A stretch of DNA of 64,000 bases from Pisaster brevispinus (taxonomy: Eukaryota; Echinodermata; Asteroidea; Forcipulatida; Asteriidae). A program made the translations under genes and the position numbers. Positions within the stretch are counted from its first letter, which is position 1. Every line of letters starts with the position of its first letter. The stretch spans positions 14,168,742 through 14,232,741 of the forward strand of contig JAMKCF010000003.1 in assembly GCA_023634235.1 (NCBI GenBank), in the 5' to 3' direction. Of this stretch, positions 36,401 to 48,698 are shown piece after piece. The notes below the pieces were generated by a model. That model saw only the letters and a list, made by a program, of their open reading frames with translations. It did not search any database and was not told where the DNA came from.

Positions 36401-37343
36401 ACGACGTAAACTATTTGATGATAAACGTACAGGACTTTCATTATCTCACGGTAACTTTAAAGGCAATACATTTCACACAGTTGATTACAAAAAAATAACG
36501 TTATACATTGATAGGGTGAATGTTGCTATTTGGGTGCATTCAAATTAATATACATTACTTACAGATTATTTGATGCATAAAAAATAAAAATATTATACCC
36601 ATACTTTCATAATGGTACAACCTTAAAATCTACCCTGTTTAAAGGGTGAAACTGGTCCACAGAGGGTACAGCACCCAAACTATTTAGGTACGGTTAATTT
36701 TTATCGATCCGTCAGACTAGTTGCGATTCTTGCAACGGGTTCTCAAAAGTTGGAAGGTGCCTGCCACTGTGTGACGCCATGGGCGTCGCACGGGAGGTCG
36801 GAGGACCGTGATACGCTCGAGAACAACACGAAGACGTACAATGAGAAAAAGAAGTTGGAAGAACAGAGATGGAACACCTGCTGTGCAGCAAATTTAAAAA
36901 CAGGTTTCCAGGGAGAAGACCGCGGCTACCCGGCCAAAAAAGGATGAGAAAATGAAGACTCACAGAGAAACATTTTCCCGTAAAAAAAACAAGTACTTGC
37001 CTCTTGTCAGTATCAACTGCTTCATTTAGGCACTCGAGTATTAACTGACACCCTCCGTGACGAGCGCAAAATGTGCTGCAGTGCATTCGTTCTACAACAC
37101 AGACCAGTCGGGGTTTTGTTATTTCAGAAAGCACAATTTAAAGCCAAACACTTTGAGGAACCTTGTGAGACTTCTTGAAGCATTTCGGAGGTAAAACAAA
37201 CTTCCCAAAGAGAGGAAATCCGGCCGTTTACATTTTCTTACACTTTCGTTGTGTCTCAATAAAATTAAAAAAATTATTGCTATATTTAATTCGATTCAAA
37301 GTAACCGACACTTGTCTGCGTTTTCTAAACCGCATATCGCTTG
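33493..37343. other. AT-rich spacer, no gene recognised
   Basis: I find no RDH exon, RNA gene or recognisable transposon domain here. Short open frames (for example minus 36712-37134, 140 codons, with a Cys/His cluster) lack any family signature. Minor landmarks: a hairpin of CCCAGCGG...CCGCTGGG near 34222-34252 and TGCTGC/TGTTGT runs near 35860-35925. Confidence 0.55.
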
Positions 37344-40300
37344 TCAGCAATTCAACTTTGTTGCCTCACAGCTAGCATCCCATAGTACTTTAGCCAGCTC
37401 TGCGTCCCGTGCTTTAAGCGACGGTTCAACCACCTCCGAATTGTCGAAGTAACTACCGGAATGATTCACAACCGACTCGTCCAAGGCACAGTGCAGCGTT
37501 GTCTGGGCAGCCGCCTTCTCGTCCAAAAAGATCAACCTGGGGTGGGGGGAGTGAAGAGAGGAGTGAACGTTATCGCATCGACGAAGAGTTTAAGAATACA
37601 GGTGTGGCAAAACAACAGTGTGAATTAAAACCCTTAAGTGTGGGAGTAACCCCGTACACAACGTAGGAAGGTTCCACTGATACTGACCCCCCCCCCCCAG
37701 TAAGCCAACAAGTTTGGTGGGCAGGTGGTGGGGGTATTGGAAACCTCAGAACATAGCAAGACATCTGGAAGCCTGCTACAAAGAGCAGATGGCTCCCCTT
37801 TAGCAGAGGGTTATATCTGGGTACGTCTGTTTGACTGTACAATTTTGTGCACAAACTATATGGGTGAAAATATTTTGTAGCCCCTCAAATAAAAAACACT
37901 CCAAAACTACACAACTCTGGAGCTTGATCCCCCTCTTAGATATGAGGGATTGTCCAGTCTAGGATATCAAGGACTTTGACTCCACCGGTGCATTGCAATG
38001 AAAACAGTGAAATAAATACAATGTGGCAGGACTTGTTACCAGCTATTACTTAAGAGTTGAATCTCTTACGGGAGAGTTAGTGTCAGTGCTGAAAAGTACC
38101 GGGTTGAGAAACAGCTCTGACCTCATGACCTGTCATACTAAGTGACGTTGTTCCCGACACACAACCCTTACAATTGAATTGCTCTATGGTTGGTCGACTC
38201 ACGAGTAAATGTCGCCTGGAATGGGAGGGTTCTGGTGGGTTTCAGAAAGAAGTCAGTGCCTACCTCTGTGGGAGATAAAGCAGCCCGGGTGAGTAAACAA
38301 CTCCCGGATGCAGCGAGACCGAAACGACCCCGGTGGACTCCAGGCGCCTTGCCAACTCGCTACTGAAGAGAATGTTTGCCAGCTTGCTCCTGGAGTATCC
38401 CCTAAGGTAGGGATATAATACGGTGTCTTTGTCACCAGGGCTACCTCTGGTCACGTTGATCCCATGAGCGATCCTGTGGATGTATGAGGAGACGGTAACC
38501 ACCCGGCTGGGGGCGCTCTTCTTCAGTAGGTCCAGGAGGAGGTTGGTGAGGAGGAAGTGGCCGAAGTGGTTGGTGCCGAAAGCGAGATCGAAGTTGTCAA
38601 CAGTTACGAAGCCTTCCGTTGGTGGAACGAGAGCTAATAGAATTGATATGATACAAAATGAAGAGACATTAATACTGACCTATCTATGTCAAATTTACTT
38701 TGAGTATACATAGGCCTGATGCTAAAGCTGACTGAACAAGATAAATTGCATGTTCGTTATCCTGAAGACCACCTGAGGATACTATTCGAAACGTTGAGAC
38801 CCGGCTCGGAACCCTGCTATAACTGATCTAATCTGAACTAATACTTCTTATTTAACAATACTTCCTCCTACAACATGCAAGCTGCCAGTCTTACTTGAAG
38901 CCAATTGAAACCTTTGTTATTAAAAAGTCTCAACAATCTTAGTTAGAATGTGTCCAAATGAAAAACTAGCGGCCCTTAGCTACACACGAATTTCAAGAAA
39001 ATTAATCAAACGTGCTTACACATGGGCCTTTTTAGAAAAAGATCTACAAAAGAACTTGGGAAGTCAACAATTTCATAATTTAAAGAATTGAAGCTAAAAC
39101 CTCGTGACTTACATAACTGTACATTTGCCAACAAGTTCGAAAAGATAATATCATTATCTACCTTCATTGTTAATAAGTATGTCGAGCCTTTGCTCCAGCT
39201 CGTTTGTCTGTTGGGCGAACTCTCTGACCGACTGCAAGCTGGACAGATCAAGATGATGGGCCACAACCTCCGAGTTGCCCGTACTACTCTTGATATCATT
39301 CGCTACGTCTTCGGCATTCTGTAGATTGCGACAGGCGAGAATGACCCTAGCTCCTCGCCGGGCCAAGTCCAAGGACGTCTCTCTCCCGATACCTGTGTCT
39401 CCACCTTTTCAACGAAAAATTCAAATATCACTACTTTAAAAAAAAAACGGTTACAAAGACTGGTGGAACATTCTTTGATTTATATATTCATTTATTTATG
39501 TAGTTTATTTCAAAGCAGCTCACAAACAATACATACAAAAAACAAGCCTGAGGATAATCAACAAGCGAAAATAATCACTATCTGAAGGCGATCCAGACAA
39601 ATAAAATCTGTAAAAAAGGGACAAATACGTCATATTTGAAATTGAATTTATGTTTGTTGTAATTCTTGGGAAATACTTCGCACCATCAGCCGAAAGCACT
39701 TGTACTTTTTGTCTCACAATCTAACTGAGTAACACATCAAATTATTTTGTCATCTTCATTGAAAGAGTGTCTTCATATAGAGCGGAACAAACGAAGCCAT
39801 CACGAGTAATGTTTGAAGCTTTGCATTGTGTGGAAAATGGGAGTGTTGTTGGCTCTGAGACGAGCAGAGTAAACTGTTGGAAACGAAGAGACCAAATCAG
39901 CCTTTTCAGAGACAACACCCCTCTCTAAAGAGATTTACACGTGGTTGTACCTGCTAGTTTACTAGTTATACACCAGCAAGTTTACTAGTTATATACCTGC
40001 AAGTTTACTAGTTACAGACCAGCAAGTTTGTTAGTTATAGGCCTGCAAGTTTACTAGTTATAGACCCGCTAGTTTATCAGTTATAGATCTGCTAGGTTAC
40101 TAGTTATATACCTGCAAGTTTACAAGTTACAGTTACTTCTTAAAGCCATAATGACAGCACAGGTTAAAAGTCACTCAAAGCAAGACTTCCGCTAAAACCG
40201 AAGAGCAAAGTGCTGTTGACTACGGAATTTGCACACACTTCAGCAACTAAACGTTTGAAGGTGTATTTCTCGCGAAAGTAAAATCGCATGGACTTTGAAA

Positions 40301-40783
40301 ACTAAGTCCAAGAACCAATTTACAAACGGCTCACCGGGCCACATGACTGTTTGTTTTGAACAAAATGGCGCGTATGGTTCAAAAGGTAACGTTCGGATGG
40401 CGCCACCGATGGTAATAACGACGACTGATCCATGGCACTAAAAACGGAGGCCCCAAAGAAACTATCGAGTGATTTGGTCCTTGGATCTCTATCATTCATA
40501 TTTCTAAAAGGGTGAAATTACCCATTGGTCATTTCAACCCCGCTTGAAGAAATACAGTCGAAGCAGCCCGAGCGTGAAAATACTGTGCCAGAGCTTAGAA
40601 CACCAAACAACAATGCAACGTCTTACGACGGGTGGGGTCGTCGTGTTTACCTGTGATGAGAACCGTCTTCCCACGGAGGTCTTCATCGCTGATGTGCGAA
40701 CGAGAATTCCAGATCAGGCTCCAAGATCGAAATCCGTACAGCATCAAGAAACACACAGTTAGGTTGATCCCAACACTTCCCAT
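37344..40783 (-). CDS. RDH-like short-chain dehydrogenase/reductase, copy D (divergent, 312 aa)
   Basis: Minus-strand exons: 40783-40651 (133 bp), 39404-39162 (243), 38633-38264 (370), 37536-37344 (193). GT/AG borders and compatible phases give an open frame of 312 codons. Residues about 5-25 form the anchor (MGSVGINLTVCFLMLYG). The Gly-rich motif is TGGDTGIG (from T44) instead of TGANSGIG. The usual NNAG reads NNEA (123-126) if spliced as given. Catalytic N147, S175, Y205 and K209 (YSRSK) are kept. Exon 3 is 48 bp shorter than in B and stops soon after LHPGVVYSPGLLYLPQ, losing the segment before the family's FSPLMW, yet it rejoins exon 4 in phase. Either a diverged, possibly weakened enzyme or an early pseudogene. 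It is the first RDH copy beyond the Helentron-like array. Confidence 0.75.
39951..40134 (+). repeat. 23-bp tandem repeat, 8 copies
   Basis: The unit CTGCAAGTTTACTAGTTATA plus a variable three-base end (period 23) is repeated eight times with about 10-25 percent divergence between neighbours. It lies in intron 1 of copy D. Confidence 0.9.
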
Positions 40784-41968
40784 ATTTAGTTTGTATTTTG
40801 GTGTAGTGTATAACTAACTTTATCAACCTTCTCCAGTTCTCCCGTTGCTATAATTATAGGCCCAAGTATCAGTTGCTCATCGATCGATCTCGTCCCCGGT
40901 ACGCACGCGTCTTTCATTCACGTAGTTAACGGCGACAAAAAAAAACTCCCTCGAAAGAAGCACCATGAAATTAGCCGCTGCTCTGCGGTGACGTAATTGT
41001 GTTTTTGCTATGCTAATAAGAGCCTTTCTCTATGAACCGTTCGTTTGTTATGGCATGGATATTCGGGCACTTCAAAACTCGCGTAGAGCTATGCGTTCAA
41101 ACAAGATGGTGTGTTTAACCATGGAGCTATAAATGGCTGAACCATAGTACAACGGTAACCATCCTGGGTGACATGTTGAAAGACCTCCAGTCTGAAAACC
41201 ATGGATGATGTTAACCAACATTTTGCCCTCACAAAAGAGAAAGCAAATTTATATAGGATGCCGGGGGGGGGCGTCGTTAAAACACCCTTCTGTTGGAATT
41301 TCTCACTGACGAAACTATATCAAACACTTGCTTCGTGATCCCTACCTCCATGATGATCCAAACTCATCAGTTCGGGGAAAACCTACAATGACGTAACAAC
41401 CCGACTTATCTGATCACGTGGAGGGAACCGTTGATGAAGAACGCGGAACGCAATCCCTGTCACACTCTGCTTTTAAAATATTCCACTTAAATTATTAACT
41501 GCTAATTACAGTTGTGGCGGCTTACATGGTACTGCGGTGCATTCAGCAGCCACTGCCAGAACCACCGCGCCGTTCTCTTAATATTAATAACGATAAGTGT
41601 AAATGACACGTCATATTACAGTGTTATTACACAATTACGCAATTCATTGCGATTTGAAAATGACTATTATTATTATCAGAGGATACTTAATTTCAAGTAA
41701 AAAAGATAGTTTCAATGCGTGGGATATAAAAAAAGACCCACAAATTGCCCTTCTGACCCGATGCTCTGAATAACTGCGCAAACAAGTCAACCATGCCTTC
41801 TTTGAAAAGGCAGCCAAAAGATCGATCGCGTTATCGTCATGGTAAACAAAGCACACCCCCCCCCCCCCGCTTCGGGGTTCAACAAACTTTTAAAGACATC
41901 CGAGAAATGTTTATTGTGGATGACCTCGAGTGGGTTTCAGGGTTCAACAAACGTGGGTTTGCTGTTGT

Positions 41969-42009
<41 letters not shown>

Positions 42010-43205
42010 CCATTTTCCTCTCTTCATGGTACACCGGTAATGGGCTTAGTAACTCCACGGTACACTACCACAACTGCGGAGGGAATGGTATGGACGGACA
42101 CCGCCTGTTGAACAGTTCATACCCAGTGTACACTAATGATGAATGTACTATCATCGTCAGTTAATGTTCGTTTGAAATCACAGTGAAGAACACTGCGACA
42201 AGAATCCAGTTATTCGGGCCGTGGCCATGAAATGGGGGTATCAGATCAGTGTCTGATGGCCCATGGAGGTAGCCCTTCGTGCACGGTCTAAGCGGGGTCT
42301 AAATTCGGAGCTTCTTCTCAATGGCTTTGCTTAGCAAAAACATTGTTAAGCAATTTGTTTATGCTTACGAAACTCTATTAGCTTTCTTCTTCTTCTTCTT
42401 CTTCTTCATTTTTGAGATAACCTGGACACTATAGAAGTGTTACCCAAACCTGACAGTGTCATGTGTCCCGCCATATCTCAAAATCGCAACTGTGCCCAAC
42501 TGGTGCAAATATAAAGCAGGGCAGTACCCTGTCCATTTCCAGGCAATATTTCGCTGTGGGAATGCCACAATTTCATGATGGCGTAGTTTGCATATTGGGC
42601 TTGTGAAATTTTAATTAACGGAAACACGATCAACGATCGCGTTGTAAAATTAACTTAATTCAACCACCTGTAAGGCAATGAAGCATCCAGTGATATCGTA
42701 CCGCCACACGAATCAATTATTTCTGTTATGATATATCAACATTTATCAAAATATGTGCCTAGGACATGGGAAATGGCATTTCATTGTAATACGGGGAAAA
42801 CTGTCACTGGTTACGTTCATGTTCTTTTTCATGTAAACAAAATTGATCGCCAAATCAATGTTGCCGAAAGCTGGATCTAAACATGAAAAGCAGGTGTATG
42901 CTACTTAGCAAACATGAATAAAAGCAAGGTACCAGGTGGAGTTGCAAACCATTGAAAATGATGAACCGTTTACGCTGATCCCCCGCATGCAGCTTAGCAA
43001 AACATTTCTCAGAAAACAATGGTTGAGGTTACTCAACTGATTATGTAACAGGCCATCAGTTGTGCACCATTACAGTGTTCACTAAACGAAACACACGAAA
43101 AAAGGCAACTGTTAGTGTTACCATGGAGGTAGAAATAGTGTTACCAACAAAAACCATTTGTTTTCTTAATTTTAGCAATAAATAAATTACGCTTTAAATA
43201 ATTAC
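40784..43205. other. spacer between copy D and orphan exon E
   Basis: No exon 2, 3 or 4 of RDH type was found on either strand here. It contains simple repeats: (AGT)n at 41968-42008 and (CTT)n at 42384-42407. A poly-C run is at about 41857, with G- and C-rich tracts near 41264, and fragments of the TTAGCAAAA palindromic repeat family lie near 42320-42370 and 42890-43010. Confidence 0.6.
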
Positions 43206-43347
43206 CTGTCACAATAATTGTCATGCCATGCAAGTCTACGTTTCTGGTATAGTATCGCCGATCCCCAGTCAATCTCAGCGAGTAGATCCCGTAAACGATA
43301 AACGCCAGAAAGATGGCGTTCACAACTATACCATTACCAACTTCCAT
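43206..43347 (-). CDS. orphan RDH-type first exon (alternative first exon of copy D or relic)
   Basis: 142 bp, the same length as exon 1 of A, B and F. It encodes 47 residues: a hydrophobic anchor (MEVGNGIVVNAIFLAFIVYG) followed by RRYYT, LHGMTIIVT and the split Gly codon, with a GTAATT donor directly after. It keeps phase and reading frame, so it looks selected. No partner exons 2-4 exist between it and copy D (40783). The nearest compatible acceptor on the same strand is exon 2 of copy D at 39404. It may thus be an alternative first exon giving D a second membrane anchor, or the remnant of a deleted gene. Only transcripts can decide. Confidence 0.65.
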
Positions 43348-45773
43348 GTTTGCGTTTCACTTTGTTGTCGTGACTGTTTCCGCTTTCGTTTAGTACGCAC
43401 TGTTGTCAGATAAGTCTAGAATGTTCAATTTGACCCACACACACGGCACGAACAGCTGCTGTGCGCATTTGCAATACGGTCCGTATCTCGGCCTCCAAAG
43501 TAATAGTACTCATATTCCCATAATAAAAGCGCATGTCTTTCTCTAGTATTATTTGAAGCATGAATTTTTATTTTCAACCATCCGTGCATGAAGCCGTACC
43601 GAGAGGACGTGGAAGTGTGCTCAGTTCTAGTCTTGTTTTACAACCATTTTATAAGTTGTGTTCAATTTGACTCCGATTTGTTCAATTACGGCTCCAAGAT
43701 GACGAAAAAATGTGCATTAGTTATAATTATTTATGTGTGCGGACACAATATTGTGTTATATTTTCCCGCACACACAGATCCTTGCCATTTGATTTGTGGA
43801 ACACGTGTCACGTGTCGTGCTTTTATTTTGCCGTCCATACTGTCGTGACGCTCCAAAATTTAATATAGGAGTCCTATTTGGATTATTATAGGACGCTTTG
43901 GATGCTTCGCAGCGCGTTGTTCCCAATCGTTCCCAAGCCGATGTCCAAACGAGGCAAGGTTGTACGGTGTCACGGCGGGCACTAGCTTGGTATCTACATG
44001 GACAAGAGTCGTCCAGGTTTCAGAAGATGTTTTTTAAAAGAGTTTGCAGAGTGTGGGTGGACGAACTTCTCGTGTCTATTTTGTGTTCATTGTGAAACAA
44101 AAAATCAAACTAAAGGGTGATCAAATGCATGGGTTCTGTGGCGTTATTTGTTTGAACTTAGTCGCTAAAATTTCAACATCGGGTATAAATAACAAAGGCA
44201 AAAGCGGACGGCCTCGTCGCACCCCTCTACGTGAGACTAATTTCATTATTGATAATGCAACTCATTATTATTGTAGTGTATACAGTTCTGTCGTAGTGAA
44301 CGCAAGTGCGCCCTCAATCTTACTGTGGCCTGAATACGCAAATAAGAAAGTTGATAGGCCCAAACCTTCTTATTTTGAGCATACTGCGGTGAAACTTAAG
44401 GATTGTGTCCGCGACCTTTAGACCCTCTTCTCTGCAATCGTAGCTTCTTTGAACAAGAGAGAGCACATTTTTGTTTTTTGTAGGTATTTCTCTCCATTTT
44501 GTAGGGAGCGTGGCTCTGGCAAAAAAAAATGCTCCAAGTATTGTTTACTTGGGAGAGATTATGTCCTAGAGTTCTCTGTGTATTGTTTGCTGTTTCTTTA
44601 ATCATCTTTTCATCAGAGAAATATTGTAATTTTAGGGCTAGTTAAATCAGGCATTGTAAACTTGTTTTTATGAAGCCAGTCTCGTGTTGACCTTTTGCAA
44701 ATTCACCATAACTGATTGTTTTGTGCTATTAGTATTTGTATTGTGTGCTATTGACTGGAGGGTTATAGTCCATTCAAGTGCAGGAGATCTTTGATTTTAT
44801 ATTTTAGACGTCATCGTGTGGACTTTGGTGCAGTATTTGAGCGAATGATTGTCCTTTTTAGGTAGAGGGCCGGCCTCCTCCCTTACCTTACCGTGCCTCA
44901 ATGTACACAGTAAAAATTCACTATCTGAATGTCCACGTGACCTGTGACATCACATGTTTACAAAAAAGACCCACAGAGCCTGGACTTACATAAGCAGTCA
45001 CTATTTTTTGTACATTCACTGTTCGGGCTCGTGTGTATACCGACAGACCAACTTACCCCAAACCAGACAGTGCCGTAATAATGTTTCCGTCATATCTTTT
45101 AAAAAAAAGTTTTACAACGTTTGATATGAAGGAAAGGGGGCACAACTATAGACTTGTTCAGCCCGGCGTTACTTTTATAACTTGATTCGGAAATGATGAC
45201 ACAAAATGTGAATTTTACCCACTGTGACGTGCCGGTGTATTTTTCTGCGTTGCTAGCTATGCCAGGAAGGCCCTTGAATGTGCAAGGTCAATCTGTTTTC
45301 GCTTTCTTTCTTTTTTAAATTAATGTTACATGGGCTGTTGAACTGGCTTATAATGAAAACCACACGTCAGCCGCTTAAAAAGAAATACACGTCAGCAGTG
45401 AGTCTCCCAACCTGAGCAAATACAAAACGAAAGAAAACTGTCTGGACGATTGTACAAAGAGTACAGTGTACAGTTTGTCGAAACCATTGCTGACTTTTGA
45501 AAGAGAGAGTTAAGAGTGCTGTTAAAAAAAAAAACAAGGTCAAACACAAACTCGTTCTAGTCTGCTAGACTGGCGTTTTTATTGTCATGCTGATTACCAT
45601 TCGCGATGTTTCAGCACCCATGCTCTTAGAATTTTTCCGTTGTGCCTGTAACTCCTGCAGTTGGGCCGCGTTCCGTAGCTCTAGATCTCGAGCGTGTTTC
45701 GCAGAGTCCGTGTGTAAAATAATACAAAACTTGCACTAATTCTTTTAGAAAGTTGTCAAGGGGACGGTTGAAA
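43348..45773. other. intergenic region between divergent exon E and copy F
   Basis: The two flanking RDH starts point away from each other across 2.4 kb, so promoters for both should lie here. I saw no convincing TATA box or other motif. The plus-strand frame at 44044-44421 (125 codons) has no recognised domain. Confidence 0.5.
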
Positions 45774-48698
45774 ATGGTATTCTTAAGTGTTACGGCAAAG
45801 TGGTTGTTGCCGAGTTGTGTAGTGTTGTACGGGATGTACCACTGGCAGATTATTTCAAGCAGACGGTGGTGTACAAGCAATGCCAAGCTCAATGGAAACA
45901 CAGTCATTGTAACGGGTACGTATAGTGCTTTTTCTATACAATACTTGTCGTTGGATGTTTGCTTTTGCTCGTTCGTCATATTTTAACGTGTGATTGAGTT
46001 GTGTTTTTAAATGACCAATACAAAACACACATTGAGGTGACTATCAGTAAATAACGCTGTCACTATCATAGTTGTTTTTGCGATTTCACCGCATGCACAA
46101 GAAAGCTCTTCTTTGTGCCGGTAACTCCTCGATTCGGGCCACGTCCCGTGTACTTTTAGAGCTCGGCGTATTTCGCAGAATCTTCACCGTTGCTGAGAGC
46201 TATCCTGCAGTAGATCTATACCCTCACAGTTGATATTCTTATCTAAATGTTTTGCCAGTGCCTGCGGTGGATGATGCCAAGTGCACAAACCACTACAGGA
46301 ATACCCTTCACCTTCACACTTGTCACAGCTTAGCAAGTTGGCCAAATTCTGTCACTTCTTCTCATTTTGACGCCACCCTTTACACCGTCTGACACGTCTA
46401 TGTCCATGAGCTGACGCATCTTCTCCATGGTATACACGATCCCACTGCATATTGGAGTCACAGAAGATCACAATCTGGTCTTTCTCTGTAAACCTCCTCC
46501 GGTGCATGATGATCGGTACCGTTTCGCATGCACTTCTTGCTGAACACCATACAGATCCCAGTCTTGAGTAGAACATTGCGTTGGTTTGAAAGTTTAGACG
46601 GTTCACTCTAAAAACTCCCGGGTACGTCGTCAGCGCTGATCCGGATTCCGCGTGACTCATTTCAGGGTCAGGCTCACCCGGAAACCGGTAAAAAAATATG
46701 TGGTTTCAACTTAGATTCTGCGTCAGTTTGACCCATTTCTTGATCATTATGACACAGATACCGGGTCATACTGACCAAGAATTGGTTCATGCCCCACGGG
46801 ACCCGAAATGCAGTCAGTTCTGACCCGTGGGGAGCCAGTTCTTACTCATGAGTGTTGCGCCCCAGACGAAGCTAATAAAATTATGTTGGCACATGAGACA
46901 TTGATGTAAAACAGCTTTTGCTGATCTTTTTATCCTGTATAAAGATATTGCAATGAATAAATAAATAAATAATTGAAGAGATGAAGGCGGTGCTTTAGAC
47001 AAGAAGGGCAAAGGCGTTTCACTATTTAGAACGTAAACGATGATATGACAAGGGGGTGGTTGATACGATTGGCCTTTATGTTCCATTCTATTGTTATTCC
47101 AGGAGCCAACTCTGGCATCGGTCGGGAGGTAGCCTTGGATTTGGCCCGGCGAGGTGCTCGGGTCATCCTCGCCTGTCGCAGTCTACAGAAGGCCGAAGAC
47201 GTAGCGAAGGACATCAAGAGTAGTACGGGCAACTCGGAGGTTGTGGTCCGTCATCTCGATCTGTCCAGCTTGCAGTCGGTCAGAGAGTTCGCCCAACAGA
47301 TCATTGAAACAGAAGACAGACTGGATATACTTATTAACAATGCAGGTAAAGTTATTGCTGTTAGTTCGTTAGTCCTCCCGTTGACAAATTAAGCGTCACA
47401 ACGCCCCCATGAACATTAAAATGGAAATCTTTTAGACTTGTAAATCAGCTCTTATCTGTAGATGTCATGGGAAAAACAATGCTTATTAACAATGCAGGGT
47501 AGCGCCGTGGTACTTTTAAAACAAAGTCGATAAAGTTTGTGTTGCAAAAAGTTGTTTCAGACAACATTATAAATAACGGTATCCCTCGAGTTGCTCGCAG
47601 CTTTTATATGGTATAATCCCTAAATTCCATTGGGCCTAGGCCTCATCAGATGAAGTTATTTTGTTGTCTTCTCTTGTAGGTCTTGCTTTCATGAAAAAAG
47701 GCTTTGTTACTAAGGAAAATTTTGATTATGTCTTCGGAACCAACCACTTCGGTCACTTTCTCCTCACAAATCTCCTCCTGGACTTACTGAAGAAAAGCGC
47801 CCTCAAACGGGTCGTTACTGTTTCTTCAGTTTTGCACGAGCTCTCCTCGCGGCTGAACATGACTCGGGAAGACCCGAGCGTTGCTTCGTTCCTGTATCCC
47901 CACTTGCAGAACTACCCAAGTAGTAAGCTTTCGAATATCCTCTTTGCCCGGGAGTTGGCGAGACGGGAGTCGGCTGCCGGGCTGACCTCTACATCCCTCC
48001 ATCCCGGAGTGATTAACACACCGATTTGGCAAACCAACTTTGCCAACTTGTCTCCTTTCGTGGGTGCACTCTACAGAGCTTTCTCTCCAATAATGTGGTA
48101 GGTATACTGGTTAGCGCCCACGTGGTGGTAATACTGTACATTAGATCATGGAGCTATCTCCATGATTAGATATAACCATGTTCCCACGGAAATGTTCAGA
48201 CGGATTTAGTCTTGTCTCTTTAAATATCAAAAGTTAAAATAGTACTCGCTTTTGTTATCGTACAAATGTGGTCAGTGATCAATGGGAAATCAGGACCTTC
48301 TCGGGATGTTATTATAAAATCCAATCTATAAATGCCATGGAGAGGGTTTTCAGCAGAAAAGCACTACTTCCTTCGTTTGACTAGCAGCACAGAGTATCAG
48401 ACCAAGATCAGTCGGCCAGCTTACGATATTCAGTCAAGACTAACAAGATTGTGATTTGAAGTTGTTTGCTTTTGTGTAATTTTTTATATATATACATTTT
48501 TAAAGGTTTTTTTTCATCGACGAGAGGGCTGGAGCGCAGACTACGCTCCATTGCGCTCTGGACGAATCGGTGGCTGAACTCTCCGGGAAGTACTTTGAAA
48601 ACTGTGCAGAGGTCGAACCGTCGGCATTCGCTCAAGATGACGAGCTCGCCAGGGAACTGTGGACTGTCAGTTGTAAGGCGACGGGGCTAGAATGTTGA
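45774..48698 (+). CDS. RDH-like short-chain dehydrogenase/reductase, copy F (complete, 331 aa, plus strand)
   Basis: Exons: 45774-45915 (142 bp), 47103-47345 (243), 47680-48097 (418), 48506-48698 (193); GT/AG introns; joined length 996 bp ending TGA. Residues 5-23 are the anchor (MVFLSVTAKWLLPSCVVLYG). TGANSGIG runs T47-G54, NNAG N126-G129, TNHFGHF has N150, VTVSS has S178, YPSSK has Y207/K211, then LHPGVINTPIW. The tail includes FIDERAGAQTTLHCALDE. It is the only member on the plus strand, so the cluster includes an inversion. Exon 2 differs from that of B at six of about 80 residues, whereas exons 1 and 3 differ much more. A candidate AATAAA lies at 49227-49232. Function is by family: NADP-dependent retinal or aldehyde reductase at the ER membrane. 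Confidence 0.93.
46240..46600 (-). pseudogene. probable LINE relic in intron 1 of copy F
   Basis: The minus strand reads FTEKDQIVIFCDSN and, after frame breaks, VKVKGIPVVVCALGIIHRR. The KVIPVVVGALG-like phrase is a frequent signature close to the C-terminus of LINE reverse-transcriptase proteins (family knowledge). Stops and frameshifts separate the pieces. Identification is tentative. Confidence 0.4.
46605..46860. repeat. TGACCC-rich palindromic element, copy 1
   Basis: It contains AAAACTCCCGGGT, GATTCTGCGTCAGTTTGACC and TTTTGACACAGAT-type blocks, with GGGTCA/TGACCC on both sides in opposite orientation. The same order occurs at 56500-56745, so it is a dispersed MITE-like family. Confidence 0.65.

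Noticed and set aside
36712..37134. 140-codon minus-strand frame with a Cys/His cluster
   Set aside because: No spacing matching a known zinc finger and no supporting exon context; kept as unannotated.
44044..44421. 125-codon plus-strand frame near the E/F intergenic region
   Set aside because: No recognised family and no neighbours that would join to it by splicing.
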